From Vitellaria paradoxa (taxonomy: Eukaryota > Streptophyta > Magnoliopsida > Ericales > Sapotaceae): DNA of 64,000 nt. Both the position numbers and the translations under genes were made by a program. Under the pieces are notes generated by a model that was given only the letters and a program-made list of their open reading frames with translations, was not told the DNA's origin and searched no databases. Positions 47,345 through 58,180 of the stretch are shown here, one piece after another. Location: positions 53,251,947 through 53,315,946 of the forward strand of contig CM034233.1 in NCBI GenBank assembly GCA_019916065.1. Direction: 5' to 3'. Position 1 is the first letter of the stretch, and each line of letters starts with the position of its first letter.

Positions 47345-48359
47345 AACTGAATTCAGATGTGTTTGTAGTTGTGTCATAGTTAGAATTAATCATAGTTAAG
47401 ATTGGCATAGGTTTTATTTTTCTTTTCTTTGTTTTAGGACTTTTATTCTTGAGTGTAGGTCTTTGTTGAGTGATTGACACCGCATAAAATAGTTTTAAAG
47501 TGTCTCATTCTGTGGTCCCCACCTTTCCTCAAAGGGTCTGGACCACAGTGAGCTGCTGAGGAGAATTTGAAAAAAACCTTTCTGTGGTCCAGACCCCAGC
47601 CAATATTCCAGCCGAGACACCTTGCTGTGGTCCCCACCGTGCCTCCTATGGTCCGGACCCTACGGACTGAATTTAACCCCAATTCGGCCCCTTTAACCTC
47701 CATTTCTCTCCTCCAAACTCCAAATCCTCTCAAGCCCATCCCCAAGAATTGAAGAATCCCTCAAGAATCAGCTGTCCCAAGGTTCATCTAAGTGATTTTC
47801 AGCTTCAATCTTCTAATTTTAATTTCATAAGGTGTGCTTCTTCTTTCATTTGAGCCCTAGGTTGTTGTTTGTTCATTTTCTATGAACCCAAGCTTCAAAA
47901 CACGAAGGGTTCTTGATTTGTGGCTTCATGAAGCTTTATTTGGTGTTTTTCATGTTGGGTAGACATGGATCTCTCATTTTGAGTGATTTCTTCCTACCCT
48001 ATTACTTCTCTAGCCGTGGGTCACAATAGGGTCCAAGGGTTCAAAGAACCCTCAAACTCTAGCTTGGTTTTGGAGCTTCCTAACTTCAAAATCATTTTCT
48101 TGCAAGTGAAAGTAGAATTTGTCTAAGTTGATGTATGATGCTAGAGGACCCATCTTTGGTGGAAGGGTGTTTAGCCACCGAGTTTGCATTGACCCATTAA
48201 CGGTGAATGGTGAATGGTCACATGGACCATTTTCATTAATACATTCATCCTAATTTCAAAATTCAGTTTTGTTTTCTAGAATGGGCCACTGAATTTGTGT
48301 GGACATAGGGATTGAGAAGTGATCAATTGAATAATTTCTTTGAATTGTTTGTAGGTCCT
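47345..48359 (+). promoter_or_regulatory. Leader between pol and ORF1 of element B: paired dyads and a candidate intron
   Basis: Three dyad-type units: TGTGGTCCCCACC...GGTCTGGACCACA (47511-47549), TGTGGTCCAGACCCC (47582-47598) and TGTGGTCCCCACC...TGGTCCGGACCC (47631-47661). The first shares CCTCAAAGGGTC with the LTR dyads of B. A possible donor, CATAAG before GTGTGC (GT at 47832), and acceptor, TTTGTAG (to 48354), enclose about 520 bp; the acceptor lies five bases before the ORF1 start as in A. Inference only. Confidence 0.45.
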
Positions 48360-49459
48360 ATGGCTCCAAGAATGAAAAGACCTGCAAATAGACAACTGGG
48401 GTCAAGTTCATTTGATAGGAGTAGATTCTTGACAGAGGAGGCTGATAAAAGATATAATGACACTTGGTCATGTAAGTCAGTGGTGATTGAGAGATTTTGG
48501 CAAATTGATTATTTTAAGAGGGAAGAGTTTATGCTTGAGCAAAATTTTGAGGGAAGGCAGTGGCTTAATGTGGCAAGATTCCATGCTTATTGTATAATAG
48601 ATTTAATAAAGGAATTCTTTGCCAATTTCAGAGAGGGGTCTATCATCAGAAGAAGAGGTAGGGAACGCCTTGTTAGTTGGGTTAGAGGGGTTGAGATTAC
48701 TTTAACCCCCGATGACTTTGCACAAGTTTTCCAAACCCCTAGAGTTGAAAACCCAGAGTTTACTTATCATTCTGAAGGGACTCCATCATTCCCTGCTATA
48801 GCTTCTGAGATCTTATTAGAAGGACATGAATAGGGTGCAGAGTATAGGAAGCCAGTGTCTGTACTTAAGGACAAATATTGGGTACTGCACATGTTTTCTT
48901 GCACAAACCTGCTACCTCAGAATAGGAATTTTGATTGCACTCGCATTAGAGCTAAATTGATTTATGCCATTGGGATGGGATTAACAATCGACTTTCCCTC
49001 TTATTTTTGGCAGCAAGTGGCGTACACCTGTGAGCACCCTAGTGCTTTGACTGCATTACCGTTTGGTGGAGTGCTCACAGAAATATTTAGAAAGAAGGGA
49101 GCCCGTATTACTGATGATTTACCAATAGCCGCTGGTTTGCACCCTTTCAATATCACTTCTTATGTCAAATCCCGAGGCATAATCTCCCAAAAGAAGAGGA
49201 AGATAGATGAGCCTGAAAGTTAGGGTGAACCTTCCCAAGCATCAGAGAGGCCAGAAGAGGATGAGGAGGAGGTTACTAATGATGACTTAGCTGATCAAAT
49301 AGAGGCACTGGCTGAGCGTATCAGTGTTATGGAGCAAAATCAGGAAGCAGATCACCAGCTCCTTTAGCGTATCCACCAGAGCCAGCAGACCTATGGGCAC
49401 CTCCTACAGACATTTTGGACTACATCAGAGAGTCTCATCCACCTCCCCCTCCTCAGTGA
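48360..49459 (+). pseudogene. ORF1 of element B: post-integrase transposon protein
   Basis: ATG at 48360, aligned with A. Same domains: SVVIERFWQIDYFKREEF, FEGRQWLNVARFHAY, WVRGVEITLTPDDF, VAYTCEHPSALTALPFGG, LTEIFRKKGARITDD, and a C-terminal coiled coil (LADQIEALAERISVMEQ). Stops at 48831, 49221 and about 49366 and a late shift break it; none is shared with A, so the common ancestor was open at these points. Basic and without membrane segments. Resemblance to the plant-transposon-protein family is from memory of its motifs. Confidence 0.7.
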
Positions 49460-49738
49460 TTTTTCTTGTTATTTTTGTATCTTTTTGAGAGTTTAGGAGA
49501 GACATGTCTTGCTTTACTTATTGTTCCTAAAACTCTGTACTTTCCTTTTGAAACAGATGTTTATGTATATTTAACTTTGCCATTTTGATACTTTTGCTTA
49601 TTTATGTTTAATTATTCCTTCCTGCTGTCATTTAAATTATTCTTTTAATTTTTTTTAAACTTTAATGTTATTATCTTGTGTTGAGTGATTTTAACTACCT
49701 TTGTTCTTAACATATTAATTTGTATACTCTTTGAAAAG

Positions 49739-50292
49739 AACAAGTACATCAAGTCTGGATTTAACCATGACCATTGTAACCAGAAGGATAATTTTAACCT
49801 ATTAATTGGGCATAAACGTAAATGGGAAGCAACACCCTACATGTCTAGTGATAGTGAATTTGAGAGTTCTGAAATTAATTGTGAATCGTGGCCTGAGAGA
49901 TATTTTTTAGAAAGTAATTCCTTACCTTTGCCACTTATATATCCCCCATTGATGCATGTAACTCCTAACCAATTACTTGATGACTAATGGTGGAATGAAG
50001 TTGATCTTGAACTCCTGTTAGAAATGGAATGGGCGGAGGTAACTGTAGCCAATGAGTGGTTAGATGCACCTTCTTATGCCACAAACACTGACACTAGTAT
50101 AGAGTCTGAGTTAAGTTCTTTGTCTAGATATACTGATATGCCACCTTTAGAAGATATCCCTGATATAGAGAGGGTTGACACTTCATGTAAGGAGGGTGTT
50201 ACAATTCCCAAGGAGTTAGACCACGATGAAGCTTTTGGTACTGATTTGCAATTCCTTTTTGCATCACATCCGCTTTTAGAAGACAACACGAG
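49739..50292 (+). pseudogene. ORF3 exon of element B
   Basis: Follows CTCTTTGAAAAG. Length 554 bases, leaving two bases (AG) of a split codon before GTAATATC. Reads HKRKWEA, SSDSEFESSE, SWPERYFLESNSLPLP, MEWAEVTVANEWLDAPSYA, MPPLEDIPD, then PLLEDNT. One stop (TAA, about 49986) where A reads Q. Joined to the LTR acceptor at 52404, the split codon gives Arg and the frame continues EMDEKSEVSS. Highly acidic; no known domain recognised. It could instead be a plain ORF ending at 50296. Confidence 0.62.
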
Positions 50293-52280
50293 GTAATATC
50301 TTTCTTTTCTTTATTTATATTCATTCTTTTATTTGTTACATTGTTCATTTTGTTATTGCATTTAATCCACCCATTTTTTAATTTAGGTTGGGAGGACATG
50401 TTTACATACAATTAATAATAGGTGCATGTTTGTTTTATTTGTGCTCTACAGTCTTTATGTGATTATCACATCTTGCTCTTCATCATGTTTCCTTTACACA
50501 CTACAGACCCACTTATGCATTCTAGTTTCCACATTGAGGACAATGTGTAGTTTAAGTTGGGGGGTAGAGTTCGCATGATGAATTTGTGTGAAAAATTGAA
50601 AAATGTCAGATTTTTCAAAATTTTGAGCATTCTTTTTACGCTTAAACATATGACTTAGCACATTTAAATTTACATTTTGCCTCTTTGGTCTGGTTAATTG
50701 TGAATTAGAGTGAAAAAGTGATAATTGAATTTTGTTCAAACTTTGATAGGAAACTTAGTTCAAATAGAATGTGTCATAACCTTGTGCATGTTTTTGACTA
50801 TCATAGAAAAGAGCTATGTGCTTAGAAGTAGATTTTGTTTAATATTAGTTAATTGAGCATTCTTGGAGTAGGTGAAGACTTATACCCCTATGGGAGCTTT
50901 TGAGCCTTTTATTTTTTCTTGAGGGGTTGCACATGATCACAGCTCTGTTACTCTTCATTATGAATTTCCATGCACCAATTGCATTACACATACTTGCATG
51001 AGTATCTCTTAGTACATTATGAGTTGTTGCAAGTTTAGGACATGATACTAGGCCTTCTTTGCTATTTTGAGCCTTTTACCTTTCTTGGTATAAAATTGTC
51101 CTAGGAACCAACTTGAAACCTCACAATAATGTGTGTGATAAATTTTTCTCTTCTTGGTTCACCTCTCATATGATGTCCTATACACCCCCATTCACACACT
51201 TTTAGCCTTACCCTCATATATCTTGGGTTAAGAAAGTGCGTCAAATTCTAAGTTGGGAATGTGGGATTGGGAATGTAAGCCTTTGAGAAGTAAAGAGAGG
51301 ATGAATGTTGGGATGAGAATGTATGTGAAGTTTTTAATTCAAAAAAAAAAAAAAAGAAAAAGAAAAAAAAAAGGAAAAAAAAAAGTCTGTCATTCATTTT
51401 TGCTTATGTAATTGTGGGACTTATGCGTTGTTTGCAATATTTGAAATTGTCCCATGGGTAGTATTTAGCATGAATAAGTTTCTTGTTGGGATCCTTGTTT
51501 GGGTTAGAAAGAAAAAGGGTAGTTGGGATGTGTGTGCACTTAAACACTTTTATCCCAAGGCATGTGCTTTGACTTCCATATCTTCCGTTGTAAACCATTA
51601 CCCTTGGCTAAATTACAACCAAAATAAAGATCAAGTGGATTCTAAGCAAGCAACTTTTATATTGTACATGTAGTGGTCTTGTGTAGGGTGTGTGGTGTGA
51701 TTTCTCGCATATGCATTGGAATACTTTCATGAGCTGTCCACTTTGAGCTTCAATGCAGTTCACTCACTTGTTTTTGGGGTTATGTGCAACTAGGATAGCA
51801 TTATATGCTAATAGGTGTGTGCAAACCCTCTATGAGTGATTTTCTTTCTATGAGTGATACTTTGTGAGCTTTTAAGGTCAAAAATTAGTTCCATTTATGC
51901 TCACGAAACCATGTTGAATGAATGAAACAACTTTACACATATGTTCTTTTCATTTCGATAGTCCGTGAATGAATGCTTAGTGCAGGGAAATTACACAAGA
52001 TATTTGGATTTTGTGACTTGTTGAGTTTGAACTTAATTCATCTTTGATCTTGATCACTTTTTAACACTTTGAGACCTTGCCATAGAATTTTGTGGGTAGA
52101 TTCACTTCAAACCCTCACAAGACCTTACTTGTCCATTAGGGGAAACCTAGGGGTTTAAAGGGCTTGCTGCATGTAGCTAAGTGTAGCCATGTTTCCAATG
52201 AAAAGAGAAATAGGGTAGTAGTTGCATTTCATTTTAATAAAGTTATTGCTAGGGACTAGCAATGTTCAAGTTAGGGAGTG
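50293..52280 (+). other. 3' noncoding region of element B (possible ORF3 intron) up to the polypurine tract
   Basis: Same signal order as A: hairpin CACATTG/CAATGTG (50530-50547) with G-run 50559-50564, A-rich tract (51341-51386), stem cluster (52085-52200; wobble-paired arms CTGCAT/GTGTAG around 52168-52186), hairpin ATTGCTAG/CTAGCAAT (52245-52263) and a decayed G tract TTAGGGAGTG before the LTR. No gene seen. Confidence 0.62.
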
Positions 52281-53841
52281 TGATTACACTTGAAAAGTGT
52301 AATTACAAACTCTATATTTAGATATATTTTAATGCATTTGAATGAGTAAATTTAAAGTTTTGATATTATTTTGTAACTTACAAGTTTTATCATCTTATTT
52401 GTAGGGAAATGGATGAGAAAAGCGAAGTTAGTAGTATTGGAGAGGGCTTAGAAGATGAAAGAGGAGTTAGGATTCAAGCTTCATCAAAGATGGTTTGGAC
52501 CAACGTAAGGACTTAGAGTAAAGGAGAAAGAAAAATAGAGCAACTAGTATTCTGGGGTCCCTACCCCTCTTCAGAGGGTCCGGACCCTAGTGAGTAATCT
52601 GGAGAAGAATGTATTCTGGGGTCCCCACCCCTCCTCAAAGGGTCCGGACCCCAGCAAAGCCCTGGGCACGCGTTTTGCTTAGTTTTTCTAGGGTTGTTCT
52701 TAACCTATATATGTAACCCTTGTACAGCTGAACAAGGGACTTCTTTTCTTGATTACTACACTTTCAATTGAGAGTTAGATTAGATTTTTGATTGGTTTTT
52801 GAGTGGTTTTGTACGCTTGGACGTGTGGATCTATGGAGTTCTTTGGAGTTTTCATCCTTATCTTTGTGTTGCTTGTCCATCTTTTCTTTTACATTCGAGT
52901 TACATTGTAAGTTGCACTTCAATTTATTTTGATTTCCTTTGTAATATAATGTTTTGCTTGTTTCAATTCCCTTTTCGCATGATGAAATTTTCTTTTATCG
53001 TTTTTGTGATGTATAAAGTAGTTTTAGCGTAAAACCCTAATCTTGATTCAACGAATCAAGAAAGGGTAGTTCATGAAAAGCTTTGGGGTGTTCGTAGTCC
53101 CTTCGCGAAGGTTGTGAAACCTCTTGCGAAGGGATCTACCTTTCACAAATCTATTTTTTTCTCTATTTCGAAAACATTCGAATACAAAAATTCTTAACCA
53201 AATCCGTGTGAGATCATTGGTATGGATTTTCGTAACCAATTGTCAAACACTTTCGCATAGACTTAAAAATTAGATTTTGATTAATATTTTTGGTGTTTAA
53301 TTGAAAAACCTTAGGAAACAAAGGTCTTTAACCACCGCTTAAGATCACTGGTACTGACCTTTGATTACAACGTTATCAAAACTTTTCAAGTTAAACCCTA
53401 GTTTTCAAATAAACACACCCCAAGGCAAAGTAGTGAACTATTCGGACTTGACGTTGAATCAAGATCCTTACTTTTATTGAATTGCAATCCAACTTAATTT
53501 TTAGTTATAATAGAGTTATTGGAGGTTGAAATTATTTTTGTTGAATTTGTTTAGCTTCTTACCATCTAGTTTAATTCGTTCTTAAATTCTGAATTGTTTG
53601 TTTATTTTAATTTTAAGTGGTTTAAATTGAAATTGTTATTAATTTTATTAAACCCTAGAATTTAGTAACCTTGAACTTCAAATTTGATTCTCTTTAGTTT
53701 TAGAATTCATTTCACATCTTAAAAAGTAAAACACATTAGGCTCCCTATGGAATTCGACCTCGGACTTACCGAGTTTTAAAACTATGACTGCCCTCTTGCA
53801 CTTAAGAGGTAGAACCCTATTACATATTTTAGGGTTGGTCA
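52281..53841 (+). repeat. 3' LTR of element B
   Basis: 1,561 bp, closely matching 26840-28413. Acceptor-like TTTGTAG at 52398-52404, dyads 52553-52654, TATA box CCTATATATG (about 52703), palindrome (53041-53059), CCCTTCGC stem (53097-53137), twin hairpins 53187-53230 and 53319-53363; hairpin 2 has perfect arms CAAAGGTC/GACCTTTG here although its loop lost six bases. Confidence 0.92.
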
Positions 53842-54177
53842 GCCATCACCCCAACTGAGAATCTTATTGAAGGAAATGAACATGTTTTAACCAAAACTGA
53901 CCACACATGTAGGGAAGTGGTGGAGACCAAAGAGATAGTTTGCATTGACTTCTTAGGTGTCGAGGGGATACTAAAGAACACACAACTAAACTCCATGTTC
54001 ACATATGCATATGACTTTGGGCCATATTTCAGATTCAATAATCCTCACAAGGCCATGAATTCTCTAGTGTTCTCTACACTCGGCACACACTCATTTTTGG
54101 TACTTCTTGGGCTTAAGGAGAATATTTCATTCCTAAAGCCATTTGGTAAGGCTTGGGAAAGATCAGGGATTGGATAG
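53842..54177 (+). pseudogene. Gag-like protein of element C, C-terminal part
   Basis: Continues the frame broken by B at 26839: a segment with TENLIEGNEHVLTKTDHT, then GVEGILKNTQLNSMFTYAY, FGPYFRF and LKENISFLKPFGKAWER, stop at 54175-54177. Matches the D C-terminus (22530-22813). No zinc knuckle, protease or pol follows; the next 4 kb are noncoding. Confidence 0.65.
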
Positions 54178-54643
54178 TCTACTTTTGCATTAACCCTTGT
54201 ACATTAGCAGATTAGATTTTTCTTTCTTTAATTTTGATTTAATGTTAGTTTAGCTTTTCTTGCATTTTATTTTTATTTTGTCTTTCTACTAATTCTTTTC
54301 TTCTTGTTTTATTTTTCTTTTATTTTTATCTTCTTTAATTCTAACATAATGTTTGTCTAGTTCTTTTGTTTTTCTTCAAAATAAGGAAGTTCTTGAGGTA
54401 ATATCATTCATCTCCCTTTTATTTAGTTTTGCACTTTCAATTGGTACTTCACATATATAATTATTGTTGTTGGGAGTGCTGTAGAATCTAAGTTGGGGGG
54501 ATGTATTGGGTGATGCCATAAGTGGCTTGAATAATGGGTGCATGCTTGGTTTAATTTGTGCTTTATCCTTATTTGTGCCTTTTATGGTTATTGTTTCATG
54601 CGCATCATCATGCTCACTATGGCACACTACGAACCCATATATG
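54178..54643 (+). other. 3' noncoding region of element C, first part
   Basis: T-rich sequence homologous to 22814-23200 in D, with the G-run AAGTTGGGGGGATG (54490-54503). No gene seen. Interrupted at 54644 by an inverted solo LTR. Confidence 0.55.
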
Positions 54644-56343
54644 TGACCGCTCTCTAATTTGGTAGTGGCTCACTCTCAAGTATAAGAGGTCGGTTGAGTT
54701 TAGTCTAGGTGAGTCCTAGGTCATCATCCACAGGGAGCAAGGGTGTGCCTAAATTTTGGAAAACTTGGTTTTGAAAACACTTACGAAAATCTTGAAAAGA
54801 AAAGATGAAAATCTTTTTGGAGTTTTCAAATAGTGAATTGTAATGATGGTTTGAAAATTGAAAACACAATTTAAACGAAAAACAAAAACATGAAGATGAA
54901 AACTTTAACAAACTACGCGAATTGAACTTAAGCAAACTATGTAAATTGAAACGCTTGGCTTTAACGTAATCCTGTAATGTCCTCGAAGGATTGAATTCGG
55001 ATATATATTTAACGCAACCTAATTCTTACACCTGTAATATTAGGTTGGAAGATTTAACGTTGGAAAACCCTTTCGTAAGGGGGTTTGAGATTCTAGGGTT
55101 TTGAATTTAAGTTTGAAGTCCCCGGGACATGGAATTGACCTTCGTTTCGCACAAGTGTAAATGAAGTTCAATTGTATCATGGGTGATTTGGTTTCGAAAA
55201 GTAACCTAGAATAACGATCCTTACGTTTTTACTCAGAAGATAATAAACATATTGCACTTTACATTATCCGAATTCAACTCTTCAATTTCATCACGTTCCT
55301 AGATTAAAGCCAAGACAAACCCTAGCCTAGCATTGCAAAAGCATAAACAAAGCCTTTCGAAAAGAAAATTATCTTCATCACACAACAAAACACAAAAACA
55401 AAGTAGATTGAAAAGGTTTAGAGCGAATTCAAAAACAAACCAATCACAAACAAAGACTACGAAGTACTATGAAGCGAAAATAAAGAACAAAACTATAGAA
55501 AGTAATGAACCTTTAATTCAAACAAAGTAATGAATATAACTTACAAGTTAATTTGCGTGCGAAGATGAAACAAAGCTTGAACAACCCAAAACGAAATCAA
55601 AACCTTAACCCTAATCTAAACTAAACTAAGAAAAGAGAAGAAGTGCGCAGGTTTTTTTTCCCCCTCCGTACATCAGAAATTTGCCCTTTTATATCATTAC
55701 ATAATTCAAGGGCATAAATGTAAAATTACAACTCAAAACTTCATTTTGAACATGTGCTGGAAAAGACATCATGGGCGCCCATGGGTACGTGTGGGGCGCC
55801 CATGGCTTAGTTGTCCAGGTGTTTTATGAAGTCCTTAGTCAGCTGCTCAAAAACCTCTCTCAGTGGGCACCCATCTGATTAAGGGTTGGGTGCTCGTGAA
55901 TAATGAGGGGCGTTTGTGGCCTCTATGGGTAGTGCTTCTTTGATAGTTTTCTGTCCCTGACTTCCGATGTGATTTTGACCCACAAGATGATCGATTTGGG
56001 CTTTGGCTAAAACACGAAAGTTGTAGCTCTTCAAGTCTTCTTTCCAACCCAAAAGAATCGTGTCAATCTGAGTTATGAGCGAAAACCTATGGCCAAAATA
56101 CTGAGAGGGTGTCGTGCAACATGCTACTGCAATATGTCTTCGACCGATTTGCTTTGGCTTCTTCTCACATGCAACCTTGGTATCATTTAGGCCTAAAACA
56201 CCATATTATAGCACTTGAAATACACAAACACCAAGAATGCATGGAAATGAGATAATTATGCTAACGCATCGCCAATAATAACTATAAGTGCATAATTAGC
56301 ATGCTCAATATATATATAATTGTACAATAATGCATGCTAATCA
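54644..56343 (-). repeat. Inverted solo LTR of a distinct Athila-like subfamily
   Basis: Flanked by ATATG (54639-54643 and 56344-56348). On the minus strand it starts TGATTAGCATGCATT and ends AGAGAGCGGTCA, with the group-typical end CCTCTTATACTTGAGAGTGA. U3 dyads are built on GGGCGCCCATGG (55770-55805), and a TATA box (GATATAAAAGGG on the minus strand, about 55690) lies next to them. The twin leader hairpins of the other LTRs are not evident. A single LTR, so solo. Confidence 0.85.
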
Positions 56344-58180
56344 ATATGCATTATGGTTCTCACGTTGAGGACAATGTGAATTTTAAGTTGAGGGGTAGGG
56401 TTCGCATGATGACCTTTCGTGCCAAAATTGCAAAATTTTAAAATTGTTGAGCATCTTTAAGCTTAAATACTTGAATTTAGCACATTTGTACCTACATGTC
56501 ATCCCTTCTTGTTGGTTTGGTTGATTGTGGAATTGTGTGAGAGAGTGATAAAGGAGTTTTGTTCAAGCTTTAATAGGAAACTTAGTTCAAGTTGATTGTA
56601 TAATGACCTTATGCATTTTTTACTATCATAGAGAAGAGTTTATGTGCTTAGGAGTAGATTTTGTTTAACATTGGTTAATTGAGTATTCTTGGACTAGATG
56701 GAGACTTATACCCCTAATGGTGAGCTTTTGAGCCTATTATTCTTTTCTTTAGGGGTTGCACATAATCACAACTCTTTTATTCTTCACTTTGGTTTCCAAT
56801 GCACCAATTGCATCACACACACTTGCATTAGTTTCACTTGGCATATTATGAGTTGTTGCAAGCTTTGAAGATGATGCTAGGCCATCTTTGCTATTGTTGG
56901 GCCTCTTTATCCTTTCTTGGTTATGAATTATCCTAGGAACCAACTTGAAGCCTTTTAAATAAAGTGTGTGATATATTTATATATATTTTTTCTTTGGTTC
57001 CCACCTCATATATTATCCTTGAACCTTATTCACACACTTTAAGCCTTACCCTCACATGTCTTGGGTTGTGAAAGTGTCTCAATGTCAGTGATGTGAATAG
57101 GGTTGGGAATTGAAACTTTTGAGAGCATATTGAGAGGAAATATGGGGTGGAGAATTTAGCTGATGTATATTTCATTATTTCAAAAAAAACAAAAAAAAAA
57201 CAAAAAAACAAAAAGAAAAAAAGAAGAAAAAAAGAAAAAAAGAGAAAAAAAAAGAGAAGAGGAAAAAAGAAAAGAAAAAAATTTATCATTCCTTTTTGCT
57301 CATGAAATTATGGGACTTGTACATTATTTGCAATATTTGCAATTGTCCCAAGGGTAATATTTAGGGTGAATAAGCTTCTTGTTGGGATTCTTGTTGGGGT
57401 TGGAAAGGAAATGGGTAGTTCGGGACTTGTGCGCACTTGAGCATCTTTATCCCAAGACATGTGCTTTGATTTCCATATCCTCCATTTTTAACCATTACCC
57501 TTGGCCAAGTTACAACCAAAACAAAGACCTAGTGGATTCTAAGCAAGCAACTCTTGTATTGTGCATGTAGTGGTCATATGTAGGTTGTGTGGTGTGATCT
57601 CTTACATATGCATTGGAACATGGTTATGAGCTGTCCACTTTGAACTTAAATTTAGTTCACTTACTTATTTTTGGGGTCATGTGCAACTAAAATAGCATCA
57701 TATACTAATAGGTATGTGTGAACCCTTAATGAGTGAATTCCTTTCTATGAGTGGTACCTTGTGAGTATTTGAAGTCAAAACCTAGTTCCGTTTATGCTCT
57801 TGCAACCTTGTTGAATGAATGAAATAATTTTGTACACATGCTCTTTCTACTTTGATAGTCCTTGCATTTATGCTTAGCACTTGGGAATTACACATGATAT
57901 TTGGGTTTTGTGACTTGTTGGGCTTGAGCTTGATTCATTTTTTTTATCTTGATCACTTTTTTACACTTTGAGACCATGCCATGGAATTTTGCGGGTAGAT
58001 TCACTGCAAATCCTCATGAGACCTTACTCGTCCACTAGGGGGAACCTAGGGGTTTAAAGGGCTTGCTACACGTAGTTAAGTGTAGCCGTGTTTCCAACGA
58101 AAAGAGAAATAGGATGGTAGTTGCATTTCATTTTAATAAACGACATTGCTAGGGACTAGCAACACTCAAGTTGGGGTGTG
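56344..58180 (+). other. 3' noncoding region of element C, second part
   Basis: Hairpin CACGTTG/CAATGTG (56361-56378; one G-U pair) and G-run (56390-56395), purine/A-rich tract (57181-57281), stem cluster (57985-58100) with arms CTACAC/GTGTAG, hairpin TTGCTAG/CTAGCAA (58146-58162) and the G-rich tract GTTGGGGTGTG before the LTR. Same order as in A, B and E although C has no pol. Confidence 0.62.

Larger units (their letters stand above)
26840..53841 (+). mobile_element. Element B: autonomous-type Athila-like element nested in C
   Basis: 5' LTR 26840-28413 (1,574 bp), 3' LTR 52281-53841 (1,561 bp), target duplication GCCAT (26835-26839 and 53842-53846). The order gag, protease, RT, RNase H, integrase, ORF1, ORF3 exon, 3' noncoding region fits the Athila lineage. 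About 13.7 kb without element A, which sits in its integrase zinc-binding region. All ORFs have stops or shifts, so it is inactive. Confidence 0.92.

Noticed and set aside
57026..57357. Poly-Phe and poly-Lys frames
   Set aside because: Same cause: purine-rich tract of element C.
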